The notes beneath the pieces were generated by a model. That model was not told the origin of the DNA and searched no databases. It saw nothing but the letters and a program-made list of their open reading frames with translations. This document shows, in pieces, positions 6,711 through 14,363 of a stretch of DNA of 15,859 bases (its first letter is position 1; each line of letters begins with the position of its first letter). The position numbers were made by a program, and so were the translations under genes. This DNA comes from an uncultured Selenomonadales bacterium (lineage in GTDB: Bacteria > Bacillota > Negativicutes > Selenomonadales > Selenomonadaceae): the NCBI GenBank assembly GCA_946543495.1, contig CAMNLS010000013.1, forward strand, positions 1 to 15,859, read 5' to 3'.

Positions 6711-8426
6711 TTGACTGATTGCACATTGACGGCAAGCAACACTTCAACCAATGGTCAAGCTCAATTCCTTGATGCGATTATGATTTATCAATCGATGTCT
6801 GGCGACGCGGACAGCGGCACTTCAACTTTCAGCATGACGGGCGGCGTCCTCAACAACACGTCGGGGCACCTCTTCCACGTGACGAACACCAGCGCGATTA
6901 TCAGTCTTAGCGGCGTCACGATTAACGACAGCGGCGACGGCGTTTTATTATCCGTCTGCGATGACGGCTGGAGCGGTGCATCTAACATTGCGACGCTTAA
7001 CGCAAGCGGGCAAGAACTCACAGGCGACATTCTCGTCGGCAGTGATTCAACTTTGACGCTTAACATTTCTGATTCATCGACGTTCACGGGCAATCTTTCC
7101 GGCTCCATAACAAACGCAAGCGGCACTTCCAAATCCACGAGCTTAGGTACGGTTAATGTCTCGTTGGATTCGTCGAGTAAGTGGTACTTGACTGGCGACA
7201 CTTACGTTACGTCTTTTGAAGGCACGGCGGCGAACGTCATCACGAACGGCTATACGCTCTATGAGAACGGAACGGCTCTCGACGGCACGACAACGACTGA
7301 AGAAGATTCAAAAGAGATAACGTTGACTACTGGCAATGACACGCTCGGCAATACAATCGCGGGCGCAACGATTCAGGCTTTGGCTGGCAATGACTCAATC
7401 CGCAACTACGCGGCGGCAACAAGCGTCTCAATCATCGCGGGCAAGGGCAACGATACCATTCGCAACTATGGCGACTCCTCCACAATCGAAGGCACGGCGG
7501 GTAAGAATTATCTTTGGAACCGCGCAGATTATGTTTCAGTCATCGGCGGCACGAGCAAGGATACTATCAAGAACACTTCAAACGGCAACTACGTCACGAT
7601 AAGCGGCGGCAACGGTGCTGACGACATTGATAACGACGGCTCAAAAGTCACAATTTACGGCGGCGCAGGGGCTGATGACATTGACAACGAAGGCTCAAGA
7701 GTTTCAATCAACGCGGGCGACGGAACTGACACGATTAAGAATTCCGCTTCAACCGTCACGATACTCGGCGGCGCAGGCAACGATTACATTGTAAATACTG
7801 GCACCGGCGTTACAATCGACGGCGGCGCAGATGATGATACACTCTTGGGCAGTAGCAATAGTGATACCCTCTACGGCGATGCGGGCAATGATTCAATCGT
7901 TGGCAAAGCGGGCGACGATAAACTTTACGGCAACGACGGCAACGACACACTCTCGGGCGGCGCAGGTAATGACTCACTGAGCGGCGGCAATGGCAAAGAT
8001 ATATTGTTTGGTAGCAGTGGCAAGGATATATTGTTTGGCGGGTCGGGCAACGACAGTTTAAATGGCGGTTCAAATGCGGACACGCTATCTGGCGGCAGTG
8101 GTAAGGATACACTCTTGGGCGGCACGGGCAATGACTCGTTGCGCGGCGGTACTGGCAATGATTCATTGTGGGGCGGAACTGGTAACGATATTTACTATTA
8201 TGCGCAAGGCGACGGCAAGGACGTTATCTATGGATTCGAGGACGGCGACACCTTAACGCTTGATAATCTGACGTTCACTTCTTCCTACAGCACGACGACG
8301 GGCGCACTTACCCTCACAGTTGACGGCGGCTCCATTACTCTTAAAGAAATATCGGCGACGACGTTCAAAATAAACGACAAAACCTACACGCTCAACAGCA
8401 AAAAGACTAAGCTAACAACGGCATAA
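6711..8426 (+). CDS. RTX calcium-binding beta-roll protein, C-terminal part (separated from its start)
   Basis: This is the 3' part of the interrupted gene. The frame is open from 6678; the first possible start is a TTG at 6711 with no ribosome site at proper distance, so independent translation is doubtful. The uninterrupted protein would have about 798 residues. Order: more beta-helix sequence (to about 7320), eight 18-20-residue solenoid repeats (7371-7814), fourteen nonapeptide RTX repeats of GGxGxDxLx type (7821-8198) that bind calcium in a beta-roll, then a 76-residue tail ending ...KINDKTYTLNSKKTKLTTA, the position of the uncleaved type I secretion signal. RTX proteins of this kind are exported in one step across both membranes by an ABC/HlyD/TolC system; no such transporter is in the window. 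No lipase, protease or toxin domain was recognised, so a structural or adhesive surface role is inferred. A strong terminator follows. Confidence 0.8.
   Translation: MTDCTLTASNTSTNGQAQFLDAIMIYQSMSGDADSGTSTFSMTGGVLNNTSGHLFHVTNTSAIISLSGVTINDSGDGVLLSVCDDGWSGASNIATLNASGQELTGDILVGSDSTLTLNISDSSTFTGNLSGSITNASGTSKSTSLGTVNVSLDSSSKWYLTGDTYVTSFEGTAANVITNGYTLYENGTALDGTTTTEEDSKEITLTTGNDTLGNTIAGATIQALAGNDSIRNYAAATSVSIIAGKGNDTIRNYGDSSTIEGTAGKNYLWNRADYVSVIGGTSKDTIKNTSNGNYVTISGGNGADDIDNDGSKVTIYGGAGADDIDNEGSRVSINAGDGTDTIKNSASTVTILGGAGNDYIVNTGTGVTIDGGADDDTLLGSSNSDTLYGDAGNDSIVGKAGDDKLYGNDGNDTLSGGAGNDSLSGGNGKDILFGSSGKDILFGGSGNDSLNGGSNADTLSGGSGKDTLLGGTGNDSLRGGTGNDSLWGGTGNDIYYYAQGDGKDVIYGFEDGDTLTLDNLTFTSSYSTTTGALTLTVDGGSITLKEISATTFKINDKTYTLNSKKTKLTTA
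7371..7814 (+). repeat. Eight 18-20-residue solenoid repeats in the RTX protein
   Basis: The protein repeats have the pattern I-x-G-G-x-G-x-D-x-I-x-N, followed by a short variable stretch ending V-T/S. Six have 18 residues and two have 20. Examples are ISGGNGADDIDNDGSKVT and IYGGAGADDIDNEGSRVS. They lead directly into the canonical nonapeptides and look like a double-length variant of them. Confidence 0.75.
7821..8198 (+). repeat. Fourteen RTX nonapeptide repeats (27-bp period)
   Basis: There are fourteen uninterrupted units of 27 bp, from GGADDDTLL to GGTGNDIYY. The consensus GGxGxDxLx has the Gly and Asp positions that coordinate calcium in beta-roll structures. No unit is frameshifted. 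Confidence 0.9.
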
Positions 8427-8443
8427 TAAAAATATATTAAGGT

Positions 8444-8481
8444 AAAAAAAATCCTCCGTATTGTTGCGGAGGATTTTTTTT
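8444..8481 (+). terminator. Strong Rho-independent terminator after the RTX gene
   Basis: A perfect 15-bp stem is formed by eight A plus TCCTCCG (8444-8458) with CGGAGGA plus eight T (8467-8481), around an 8-nt loop. The symmetrical A and T runs mean it could work in both directions. Confidence 0.93.
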
Positions 8482-8516
8482 GTTATCATTGCAAAAAACA
8501 TTTGGAGGGTTCTTCA

Positions 8517-10205
8517 ATGGGGCTGAAAACTAAGTTAGTTCTTACGGTCAACGTGATTGTTATTGTCGCGTCCACAATCATGGGGGTTATCGGCTATCTT
8601 CGCGCGGAGGAAAGTTTTATTCGAGCAATGCAGATGAAAGTCGGCTCTGACGTGAATTCTTTGGCGGAAATTGTGAATGCACGCTACGAGGGAAATTGGA
8701 GCTTACGCAATGGAGTCCTCTACAAAGGCGAGCGGAATATGGAAAAAGAAAGCGACCTATTCGACGAGCTTAGCAAGACTTTCAACGGGCAAATTACAAT
8801 ATTCAACGGTGATACCCGCGTCGTAACGACTATGAGAACTGTATCTGGCTCAAGGGAGGTTGGCAGTAAGGCTTCGCCCTTTATCGTTCAGAAGGTCATA
8901 AAAGAAAGACAACCATATTACGGGCAAATGAATGATAATCTGCTTGACGAACACTACGCGGGCTATCTGCCGATTAAAGACGCCTCTGGCAGTGTACTCG
9001 GAATGATTTTTGTCGGCTTTAATGTCGGCGACATGAACAAGACTATTGAAGATATGATTACGTCAATGGCGGTTATAGTTGTCGTGGTTGTATTCTTTTG
9101 CATTTTCTTTTCTAGTACTCTTATTGGCGACCAGCTTAAACAAATTTATGTTATCGTTGACAGCATGAAGAAGATAGCAAGCGGCAACCTGCGCGAACCT
9201 AATTTGAGAATAACGACCCATGACGAATTCGCAATGCTTGTTGAGAGCGTCAACGACATGAAGAATCGCCTCACAGTGTTATTGGCTAAAATCACGAACA
9301 GTTCAGAGCGGCTCGCGCTGACAGGTCAAAGACTTACAGACAGCACGCAACGCGCTAATAAATCTATCGCAACGGTTAAAGAAACTATGAATACACTAAC
9401 GGAGGGCGCAATCGAACAAGAAGAAAAAATTCAAGCTCTTGAAGAAAAATTTACAGTGATGACTGACAAAATGGACGGGCTTAGCATAACGGCTTTGCAA
9501 ATGCAAGAGGTAGCGGACGGTAGCTCGGCAAGCGCGAACGAGGGAAAATCTAAGCTTGACGTTTCTATTGCCATGATGAAAGAAATTGAAGTAAAAGTCG
9601 GCTCATCGGCAAAGATTATCGGCGATTTGGGCAATCGTTCGGACGAAATTGGGCAGATTATTGAAGCCATTTCAGCTATAGCAAATAAGACAAATCTTTT
9701 GGCATTGAATGCGGCAATAGAGGCGGCGCGTGCAGGCGAACACGGCAAGGGCTTTGCAGTCGTGGCAGATGAAGTTCGTAAGCTAGCGGAGCAATCTGGC
9801 AGTGCGGCTACTTCAATCGGCGAGCGCATTGCCTCAATTCAGGCTGATACAGCAACGGCAGTCGAATCGATTGAGGAAGGCACAAAGAGCGTAGCGGAAG
9901 GCACGCAATCAGTATCGGAAACGGGCGAGGCTTTCGTCGGCATACAAGCCCAAACGGAAAGACTTGCTAAGAACGTTGAAAAGACTTTAATGGACGTTGG
10001 AGAGGTCTTTGAGAGTAACCAAGAAATTTTTGCGGCAATTCAACGCGTCCGGGAAATCGCTGACAAGTCAACCGATAATGCCAACGCCGTAAACATAGCG
10101 ACACGCGAGCAAACTGCTACAATGCGTGCTGTTGAAGGCGCAAGCAAAGTGTTATTGAATCTTGCTAACGAAATGCGCGGCGAAGTGGCGCAGTTCAAAT
10201 TGTAA
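8517..10205 (+). CDS. Methyl-accepting chemotaxis protein with Cache-type sensor domain
   Basis: This 562-residue transmembrane chemoreceptor passes ligand information to the CheA/CheW kinase complex. TM1 is at residues 7-28, an extracytoplasmic single-Cache-like domain spans about 35-180 (ending YLPIKDASGSVLGMIFVGFN), TM2 is at about 184-203, HAMP at about 204-256, and a long methyl-accepting coiled coil follows. The highly conserved hairpin tip (about 383-425) includes KTNLLALNAAIEAARAGEHG and GFAVVADEVRKLAEQSG. The ligand is unknown. The start is the ATG at 8517, 7 nt after GGAGGG (8504-8509); a TTG at 8502 is part of that ribosome site. A weak promoter may be TTGTTG (8461) with TATCAT (8484), overlapping the preceding terminator. 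The stop overlaps the ribosome site of the following ABC ATPase gene, suggesting joint translation. Confidence 0.95.
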   Translation: MGLKTKLVLTVNVIVIVASTIMGVIGYLRAEESFIRAMQMKVGSDVNSLAEIVNARYEGNWSLRNGVLYKGERNMEKESDLFDELSKTFNGQITIFNGDTRVVTTMRTVSGSREVGSKASPFIVQKVIKERQPYYGQMNDNLLDEHYAGYLPIKDASGSVLGMIFVGFNVGDMNKTIEDMITSMAVIVVVVVFFCIFFSSTLIGDQLKQIYVIVDSMKKIASGNLREPNLRITTHDEFAMLVESVNDMKNRLTVLLAKITNSSERLALTGQRLTDSTQRANKSIATVKETMNTLTEGAIEQEEKIQALEEKFTVMTDKMDGLSITALQMQEVADGSSASANEGKSKLDVSIAMMKEIEVKVGSSAKIIGDLGNRSDEIGQIIEAISAIANKTNLLALNAAIEAARAGEHGKGFAVVADEVRKLAEQSGSAATSIGERIASIQADTATAVESIEEGTKSVAEGTQSVSETGEAFVGIQAQTERLAKNVEKTLMDVGEVFESNQEIFAAIQRVREIADKSTDNANAVNIATREQTATMRAVEGASKVLLNLANEMRGEVAQFKL

Positions 10206-10217
10206 GGAGAAAAGCTC

Positions 10218-11567
10218 TTGGACGTTGCGATTAAAGCGGAGCACCTCACGAAAGTTTATCGGATTTACGAAAGGGAAGTTGACCGACTCAAGGAGACGTT
10301 CCACCCGTTCCATAAACGCTACAGCAAAGACTTCTACGCGCTTAACGATGTGTCGTTTGAAATAAGGCGCGGCGAAAATATCGGACTGGTCGGCAAAAAC
10401 GGCGCGGGCAAGTCGACGTTGCTTAAAATTATTACGGGCGTCCTCACTCCCACGAGCGGCACTTTGGAAGTCAACGGGCGTATTGCGTCGCTTTTGGAAC
10501 TGGGCGCAGGCTTCAATCCGGAGATGACCGGCGTTGAAAATATTTACATGAACGGACTTTTAATTGGGCACAGCCGCGACGTTATGGACGCAAAGATTGA
10601 TGACATTATCGCCTTTGCTGATATTGGCGAGTTCATTAATCAACCCGTCAAAACGTATTCGTCGGGAATGTTCGCGCGCTTAGCGTTCGCGGTTAATGCC
10701 TTCGTTGAACCAGACATTTTGATTGTCGACGAGGCGTTGAGCGTGGGCGACGCGTTCTTTCAAAGCAAGTGTATGGATAAAATGCGTTCGATGATTAATG
10801 GCGGCGTGACGGTTATTTTTGTAAGTCACGATACCTTCGCCGTTAAGAATCTTTGTGAACGCGCGTTCCTCATGAAGTCGGGGAAAATTTTAATGGACGC
10901 GTCCGCTAAAGAAGTCGTCGAAGTCTATCGCAACATGCTGATTGAATCACGCGGCTCCCTCACCGACGAGCAAGCCGAATTCCAAAATAATCTTGCTGAC
11001 AATCTGCGCGGACAAGGCGATAAAGAATCCACTGACATTTCAACGGAAAGTCTCGAACGCGGCAAAGAAACGTTCCTTAAGAACGCAACCTATCAACGCG
11101 GCGGCGACGGGCGGGCGGTCTTTGAAAATGTTCAGCTCCTCGACACGGACGGCAAGCTCATCAATGAAGTTATCTTCGGGCATAAAGTTATCTTGCGTAT
11201 GGTCGTCCGCTTTAAAAAGGATGTCGCGTTCTTGGGCATGGGCTATCACATTCGCAACGCTACGGGGATTGATTTAGTCTATACCGATTCGCGCTTCAAT
11301 GATACTAAAGCTATCGTTGACGCGAAGGCGGGCGAAGTCTACGTTATCGATTGGCAGTTCAAAGTTGAGCTTAGGCAGGAGCTTTACGATATTGCTTGCG
11401 TTATTTCCTCGCCCGTCGATGAAACGTTGAGCGCGGTTGAGTTGTGCGACTTCGTGCCGTGCGCAGTTCAATTCCAAGTCATCAGCCCGAATGCTTATTT
11501 AAGTTTATCGGGCGGCTATGTTCATTGGCATAACGATTTAACAGTTCGGCGCGTCGATACGAAATGA
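10218..11567 (+). CDS. Wzt-like polysaccharide ABC transporter ATPase
   Basis: This 449-residue ATPase is of the O-antigen/teichoic-acid export family (Wzt, TagH), which powers movement of finished polysaccharide across the inner membrane with a Wzm/TagG permease. Motifs are Walker A GKNGAGKST (59-67), the LLELGAGFNPEMTG segment typical of this family (92-105), signature YSSGM (147-151), Walker B ILIVDE (167-172) and H-loop His204. Residues about 290-440 form a C-terminal domain like the Wzt carbohydrate-binding domain, which selects the chain to be exported. The start is a TTG, 7 nt after AAGGAGA (10204-10210), which itself overlaps the stop of the chemoreceptor gene. No permease or glycosyltransferase is adjacent, so the partner must be elsewhere. 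The family call is firm; the substrate is unknown. Confidence 0.92.
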   Translation: MDVAIKAEHLTKVYRIYEREVDRLKETFHPFHKRYSKDFYALNDVSFEIRRGENIGLVGKNGAGKSTLLKIITGVLTPTSGTLEVNGRIASLLELGAGFNPEMTGVENIYMNGLLIGHSRDVMDAKIDDIIAFADIGEFINQPVKTYSSGMFARLAFAVNAFVEPDILIVDEALSVGDAFFQSKCMDKMRSMINGGVTVIFVSHDTFAVKNLCERAFLMKSGKILMDASAKEVVEVYRNMLIESRGSLTDEQAEFQNNLADNLRGQGDKESTDISTESLERGKETFLKNATYQRGGDGRAVFENVQLLDTDGKLINEVIFGHKVILRMVVRFKKDVAFLGMGYHIRNATGIDLVYTDSRFNDTKAIVDAKAGEVYVIDWQFKVELRQELYDIACVISSPVDETLSAVELCDFVPCAVQFQVISPNAYLSLSGGYVHWHNDLTVRRVDTK

Positions 11568-11589
11568 TTCAATGAGAGGGGAAACTTTT

Positions 11590-11928
11590 GTGACAATGGT
11601 AAAAGATAAAAGGCTTTGGTATGTAGACCCTCCGAAGACACCACGCGATAAGATTGCAATAAACGTTCCAAAAGGCAAGCGCGATGTTTATAGGCGAGCG
11701 GCGGCGGAACTTGGCTTAAGCTTGTCGATTTTGATTCAAAACGGAGTGGAAGAGTTCATATTAAAACAAGCGGACGAAGAATTCATTTCAAAGCTAAAAG
11801 CCCAAGAAAGATTATCTAAGGAGAAGCAGAAACTCATTGCGGCATTTGAGATATTGCCAAAAGATTCACGGCGGATTGTCTTAAAGCTTGTTGAAGACTT
11901 CGCGGCGAAAGTTTCTGCGGCTGAATGA
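11590..11928 (+). CDS. Ribbon-helix-helix-like small protein
   Basis: This 112-residue protein is not assigned to a named family. Residues 20-57 (DKIAINVPKGKRDVYRRAAA and onward to GVEEFI) look like an Arc/CopG-type ribbon-helix-helix: a beta strand, a helix, a turn at Gly42-Leu-Ser, and a second helix. Such domains bind DNA as dimers and occur in antitoxins and small repressors. A second helical region (about 80-108) could be a dimerisation element. The frame is open from an ATG at 11572, but AGAGGGG (11575-11581) lies inside that extension and is properly spaced (8 nt) from the GTG at 11590, which is preferred. An ATG at 11596 is a lesser alternative. The gene follows the Wzt-like gene by 22 nt without a terminator, so it is probably in the same operon. 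No toxin gene follows it. DNA binding is inferred from pattern only. Confidence 0.7.
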   Translation: MTMVKDKRLWYVDPPKTPRDKIAINVPKGKRDVYRRAAAELGLSLSILIQNGVEEFILKQADEEFISKLKAQERLSKEKQKLIAAFEILPKDSRRIVLKLVEDFAAKVSAAE

Positions 11929-11956
11929 TTGATAAAAAAATTTTTTGGTTTATAAT
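11929..11956 (+). promoter_or_regulatory. Sigma-A type promoter of the VanW-domain gene
   Basis: TTGATA (11929-11934) and a perfect TATAAT (11951-11956) are 16 nt apart, beginning at the base after the preceding stop codon. The spacer contains A and T runs. It probably drives the VanW-domain gene and mnmA. Confidence 0.75.
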
Positions 11957-11987
11957 AAGCTGAATAAAATATGGAGGCGAAATTTTT

Positions 11988-13277
11988 GTGGAGACTTCGG
12001 AAGTTCAAAAGTTCAACCTAAAAAATTTTCTCTCGACAAAGGGCGCGACGATTGCGGCGGCAACAGTGGCTGTCGTTGGCGTTGGAGCTCTTGGTATTTC
12101 AAGTTCAGTGGCGAATGGCGATGATATTGTTCGCGGCGTGCGGGCGGAAGGTCAACCTATCGGCGGCATGGATAAAAGAAGTGTGGAAAAGTTTTTCACG
12201 AACGTTGCCACGCAGAAGATTCACGAGCTTAAGTTCCGCTACGAAGGCGAAGAGTTCATAATCACGCCCGAAGAAATTAATTTGACTGCGCTGGTTGATA
12301 AGGCGACGCAAGAGGCTTTTGCCTACGGGCGCGGCGGTTCGACTATCGGCAACTTCAACGAGCAAATTAAATGTATGCTCAACGGGCGCGACGTTAAACT
12401 TGCCGCTCAATATGATTCAACGCTCCTTGACGAAAAACTTTCCAACATCGCCGCGCAGATTAATCGCGACCCCGTCAACGCTGTCGTCGAATTCTCTTCA
12501 AGCGGCGCGATTGAGAAAATACCAGGCATCATCGGCAAGCGGCTAAACATTGAACAAGTCGCCGAGAGCTTGCAAGCACCTCTTACGACGTTGAACTTGC
12601 CGAGCGGCGCGATTGACCTCGTGCCGGAAGATATTAACCCCTTCATAACGACGGAGGACATCGCCAATATTGATTCAGTTCTTGGAACTTACAGCACTCA
12701 TTATTATCCCGGCGACCGCGGCGATAACATTTGGCTTGCCGCTAACTCAATCTCCCATAAAATTGTCAAGCCGTCGTGGACGTTCTCTTTTAATGATACC
12801 GTCGGCGAACGCACTTGGGACGCTGGTTATAAAGTCGCGGGCGTGATTATCAATGGTAGACCTGCGGAGGACTACGGCGGCGGCGTCTGTCAAGTTAGCT
12901 CGACGCTTTATAATGCAGTCTTGCTCGCCGGACTCACGCCCACTGAACGCACGCCGCATTTCTATCAATCTACTTACGTCGCGCCGGGCAGAGACGCTAC
13001 CGTTGCCGATGGTTATCTTGATTTCAAGTTCCGCAACGACTTGCCGCACAACGTCTACCTTATAGCGGAGGCTTACGGCTCAACCTTAAGCGTTTACATA
13101 TTGGGCACGAAAGCTGACCTTGGCGGCGCGGATATTGCCATTGAACGTGAAGGCTCGGATATGTCGCCGTCAATCTATCGCGTATGGTACAGCGGCAATG
13201 AGGTCATTAAAAGTGAGTTCCTGCATACCGACGTTTACGAATTGCCTAAGCCTAGAGAGGAACCTCGCCAAGCTTAA
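11988..13277 (+). CDS. VanW family protein, membrane-anchored
   Basis: This 429-residue protein has one N-terminal membrane segment (about 19-41, Ala/Val/Gly-rich) preceded by a short basic cytoplasmic tail, so the rest is probably outside the cytoplasmic membrane. Residues about 50-215 resemble the PG_binding_4-type regions found before VanW domains. The VanW domain (about 235-360) carries FSFNDTVGERT (266-276) and the conserved GGGVCQVSST (297-306). A short beta-rich tail (YRVWYSGNEVIKSEFLHTDVY) resembles part of a G5 domain. The name comes from vancomycin-resistance clusters, but the biochemical role is unknown and most homologues are unrelated to resistance; a cell-envelope role is inferred. 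The GTG start lies 10 nt after GGAGG (11973-11977). mnmA follows 13 nt after the stop and is likely co-transcribed. Confidence 0.92.
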   Translation: METSEVQKFNLKNFLSTKGATIAAATVAVVGVGALGISSSVANGDDIVRGVRAEGQPIGGMDKRSVEKFFTNVATQKIHELKFRYEGEEFIITPEEINLTALVDKATQEAFAYGRGGSTIGNFNEQIKCMLNGRDVKLAAQYDSTLLDEKLSNIAAQINRDPVNAVVEFSSSGAIEKIPGIIGKRLNIEQVAESLQAPLTTLNLPSGAIDLVPEDINPFITTEDIANIDSVLGTYSTHYYPGDRGDNIWLAANSISHKIVKPSWTFSFNDTVGERTWDAGYKVAGVIINGRPAEDYGGGVCQVSSTLYNAVLLAGLTPTERTPHFYQSTYVAPGRDATVADGYLDFKFRNDLPHNVYLIAEAYGSTLSVYILGTKADLGGADIAIEREGSDMSPSIYRVWYSGNEVIKSEFLHTDVYELPKPREEPRQA

Positions 13278-13290
13278 TGGAGTGATTAAA

Positions 13291-14313
13291 TTGGATAAGA
13301 CAGTTGCCGTAGCGATGAGCGGTGGAGTTGACAGCTCGTTGACTGCGGCTCTTTTGTTGGAACGCGGCTTTAACGTGTTCGGCGTGACAATGCTCCTTGA
13401 CGACGATAAAAATATTTCCGACGCCCGCAAGGTCTGCGAACACTTAGGAATAAGACATCACGTCGCGGACTTCAGGGAGATTTTCCGCGCAAAGGTCGAG
13501 AATTATTTTGTCGCGGAGTATCTTAAAGGGCGCACGCCGAATCCCTGCGTCCGTTGCAATCGTGAAATAAAGTTCGGCGCGTTGTTCGACTTCGCGGAAG
13601 AACTTGGAGCAGATTTTTTATCGACGGGGCATTATGCGCGGATTATCTTTGAGGACGGGCGATTTAAATTAAATAAAGCTGTCGACATTCGCAAAGACCA
13701 GTCATACGTGCTTTACAACTTGACGGCGGCGAAGCTTGCTAAGATTCTTTTGCCGCTCGGAGAGTTTACAAAAGACAAGACGCGCGTCCTTGCCGCAGAA
13801 TTGAGGTTGCCGGTTGCGCATAAGCCCGACAGTCAAGAAATTTGTTTCGTGCCCGACGACGACTATAAAAAGTTCATCGCAAGCCGTGAACCTTCCGCGC
13901 AGGCATTACAAGAGGGCGAAATTGTCGACGCGGGCGGAAAAGTTTTGGGACATCATCAAGGCGTTGCAAATTACACAATCGGTCAACGTAAAGGCTTGGG
14001 CATTGCCGCGCCGCAACCGCTTTACGTCACGCGGCTTGACGTTGCAAAGGGTCAAGTCATCGTCGACACGAACGAAAAACTTTTTGCCAATACGTTGACG
14101 GCTCGCGACGTTCATTGGATTTACAAGCCGACACTCCCGAAGACATTGCAAGCAAAGATTCGTTATGGCTCGCGTGTAGCGGCGTGCACCGTTGACGAGG
14201 CAGAAAATTTTTTGCGCATGACATTCGCCGAGCCTCAACGCGCTATAACACCAGGTCAATCGGTTGTCTTCTACGACGGCGAAGAAGTTTTAGGCGGAGC
14301 CGTCATTGATTAA
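13291..14313 (+). CDS. mnmA: tRNA-specific 2-thiouridylase MnmA
   Basis: MnmA adds the 2-thio group to uridine 34 of tRNA-Lys, -Glu and -Gln, using ATP and sulfur delivered from a cysteine desulfurase. The protein has 340 residues, slightly short for the family but complete. It has a PP-loop SGGVDSS (10-16), NPCVRCNREIKFG (84-96) with the presumed nucleophile Cys89, GHYAR (113-117), KDQSYVLY (135-142), the second catalytic Cys185 in SQEICFV (181-187), and GQRKGLG (231-237). The frame is open far upstream inside the VanW gene, but TTG 13291 is the start that fits: the protein then begins MDKTVAVAMSGGVDS as in homologues, and GGAGTGA (13279-13285) lies 5 nt before it. It is probably co-transcribed with the VanW-domain gene. 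Confidence 0.96.
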   Translation: MDKTVAVAMSGGVDSSLTAALLLERGFNVFGVTMLLDDDKNISDARKVCEHLGIRHHVADFREIFRAKVENYFVAEYLKGRTPNPCVRCNREIKFGALFDFAEELGADFLSTGHYARIIFEDGRFKLNKAVDIRKDQSYVLYNLTAAKLAKILLPLGEFTKDKTRVLAAELRLPVAHKPDSQEICFVPDDDYKKFIASREPSAQALQEGEIVDAGGKVLGHHQGVANYTIGQRKGLGIAAPQPLYVTRLDVAKGQVIVDTNEKLFANTLTARDVHWIYKPTLPKTLQAKIRYGSRVAACTVDEAENFLRMTFAEPQRAITPGQSVVFYDGEEVLGGAVID

Positions 14314-14333
14314 TTTAATTGCACGGGTAAAAT
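14306..14333 (+). promoter_or_regulatory. Possible promoter of the repeat-protein gene
   Basis: TTGATT (14306-14311, overlapping the mnmA stop) and TAAAAT (14328-14333) are 16 nt apart, ahead of the ATG at 14364. The match is moderate, and readthrough from mnmA is equally possible because no terminator was seen. Confidence 0.35.
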
Positions 14334-14363
14334 TTTCGATAAACTTTCGAGAGGTGAGGCGAA

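Noticed and set aside
7810..8166. Antisense Cys/Arg/Pro-rich ORFs opposite the RTX repeats
   Set aside because: They are shadows of the 27-bp repeat in the RTX gene, with biased composition and no start signals.
8502..8516. Chemoreceptor start at TTG 8502
   Set aside because: This TTG is part of the TTGGAGGG ribosome site; the ATG at 8517 is correctly spaced.
13120..13290. Longer mnmA start inside the VanW-domain gene
   Set aside because: The extra 57 residues overlap a well-supported gene in another frame and precede the standard MnmA N-terminus; the TTG at 13291 has its own ribosome site.
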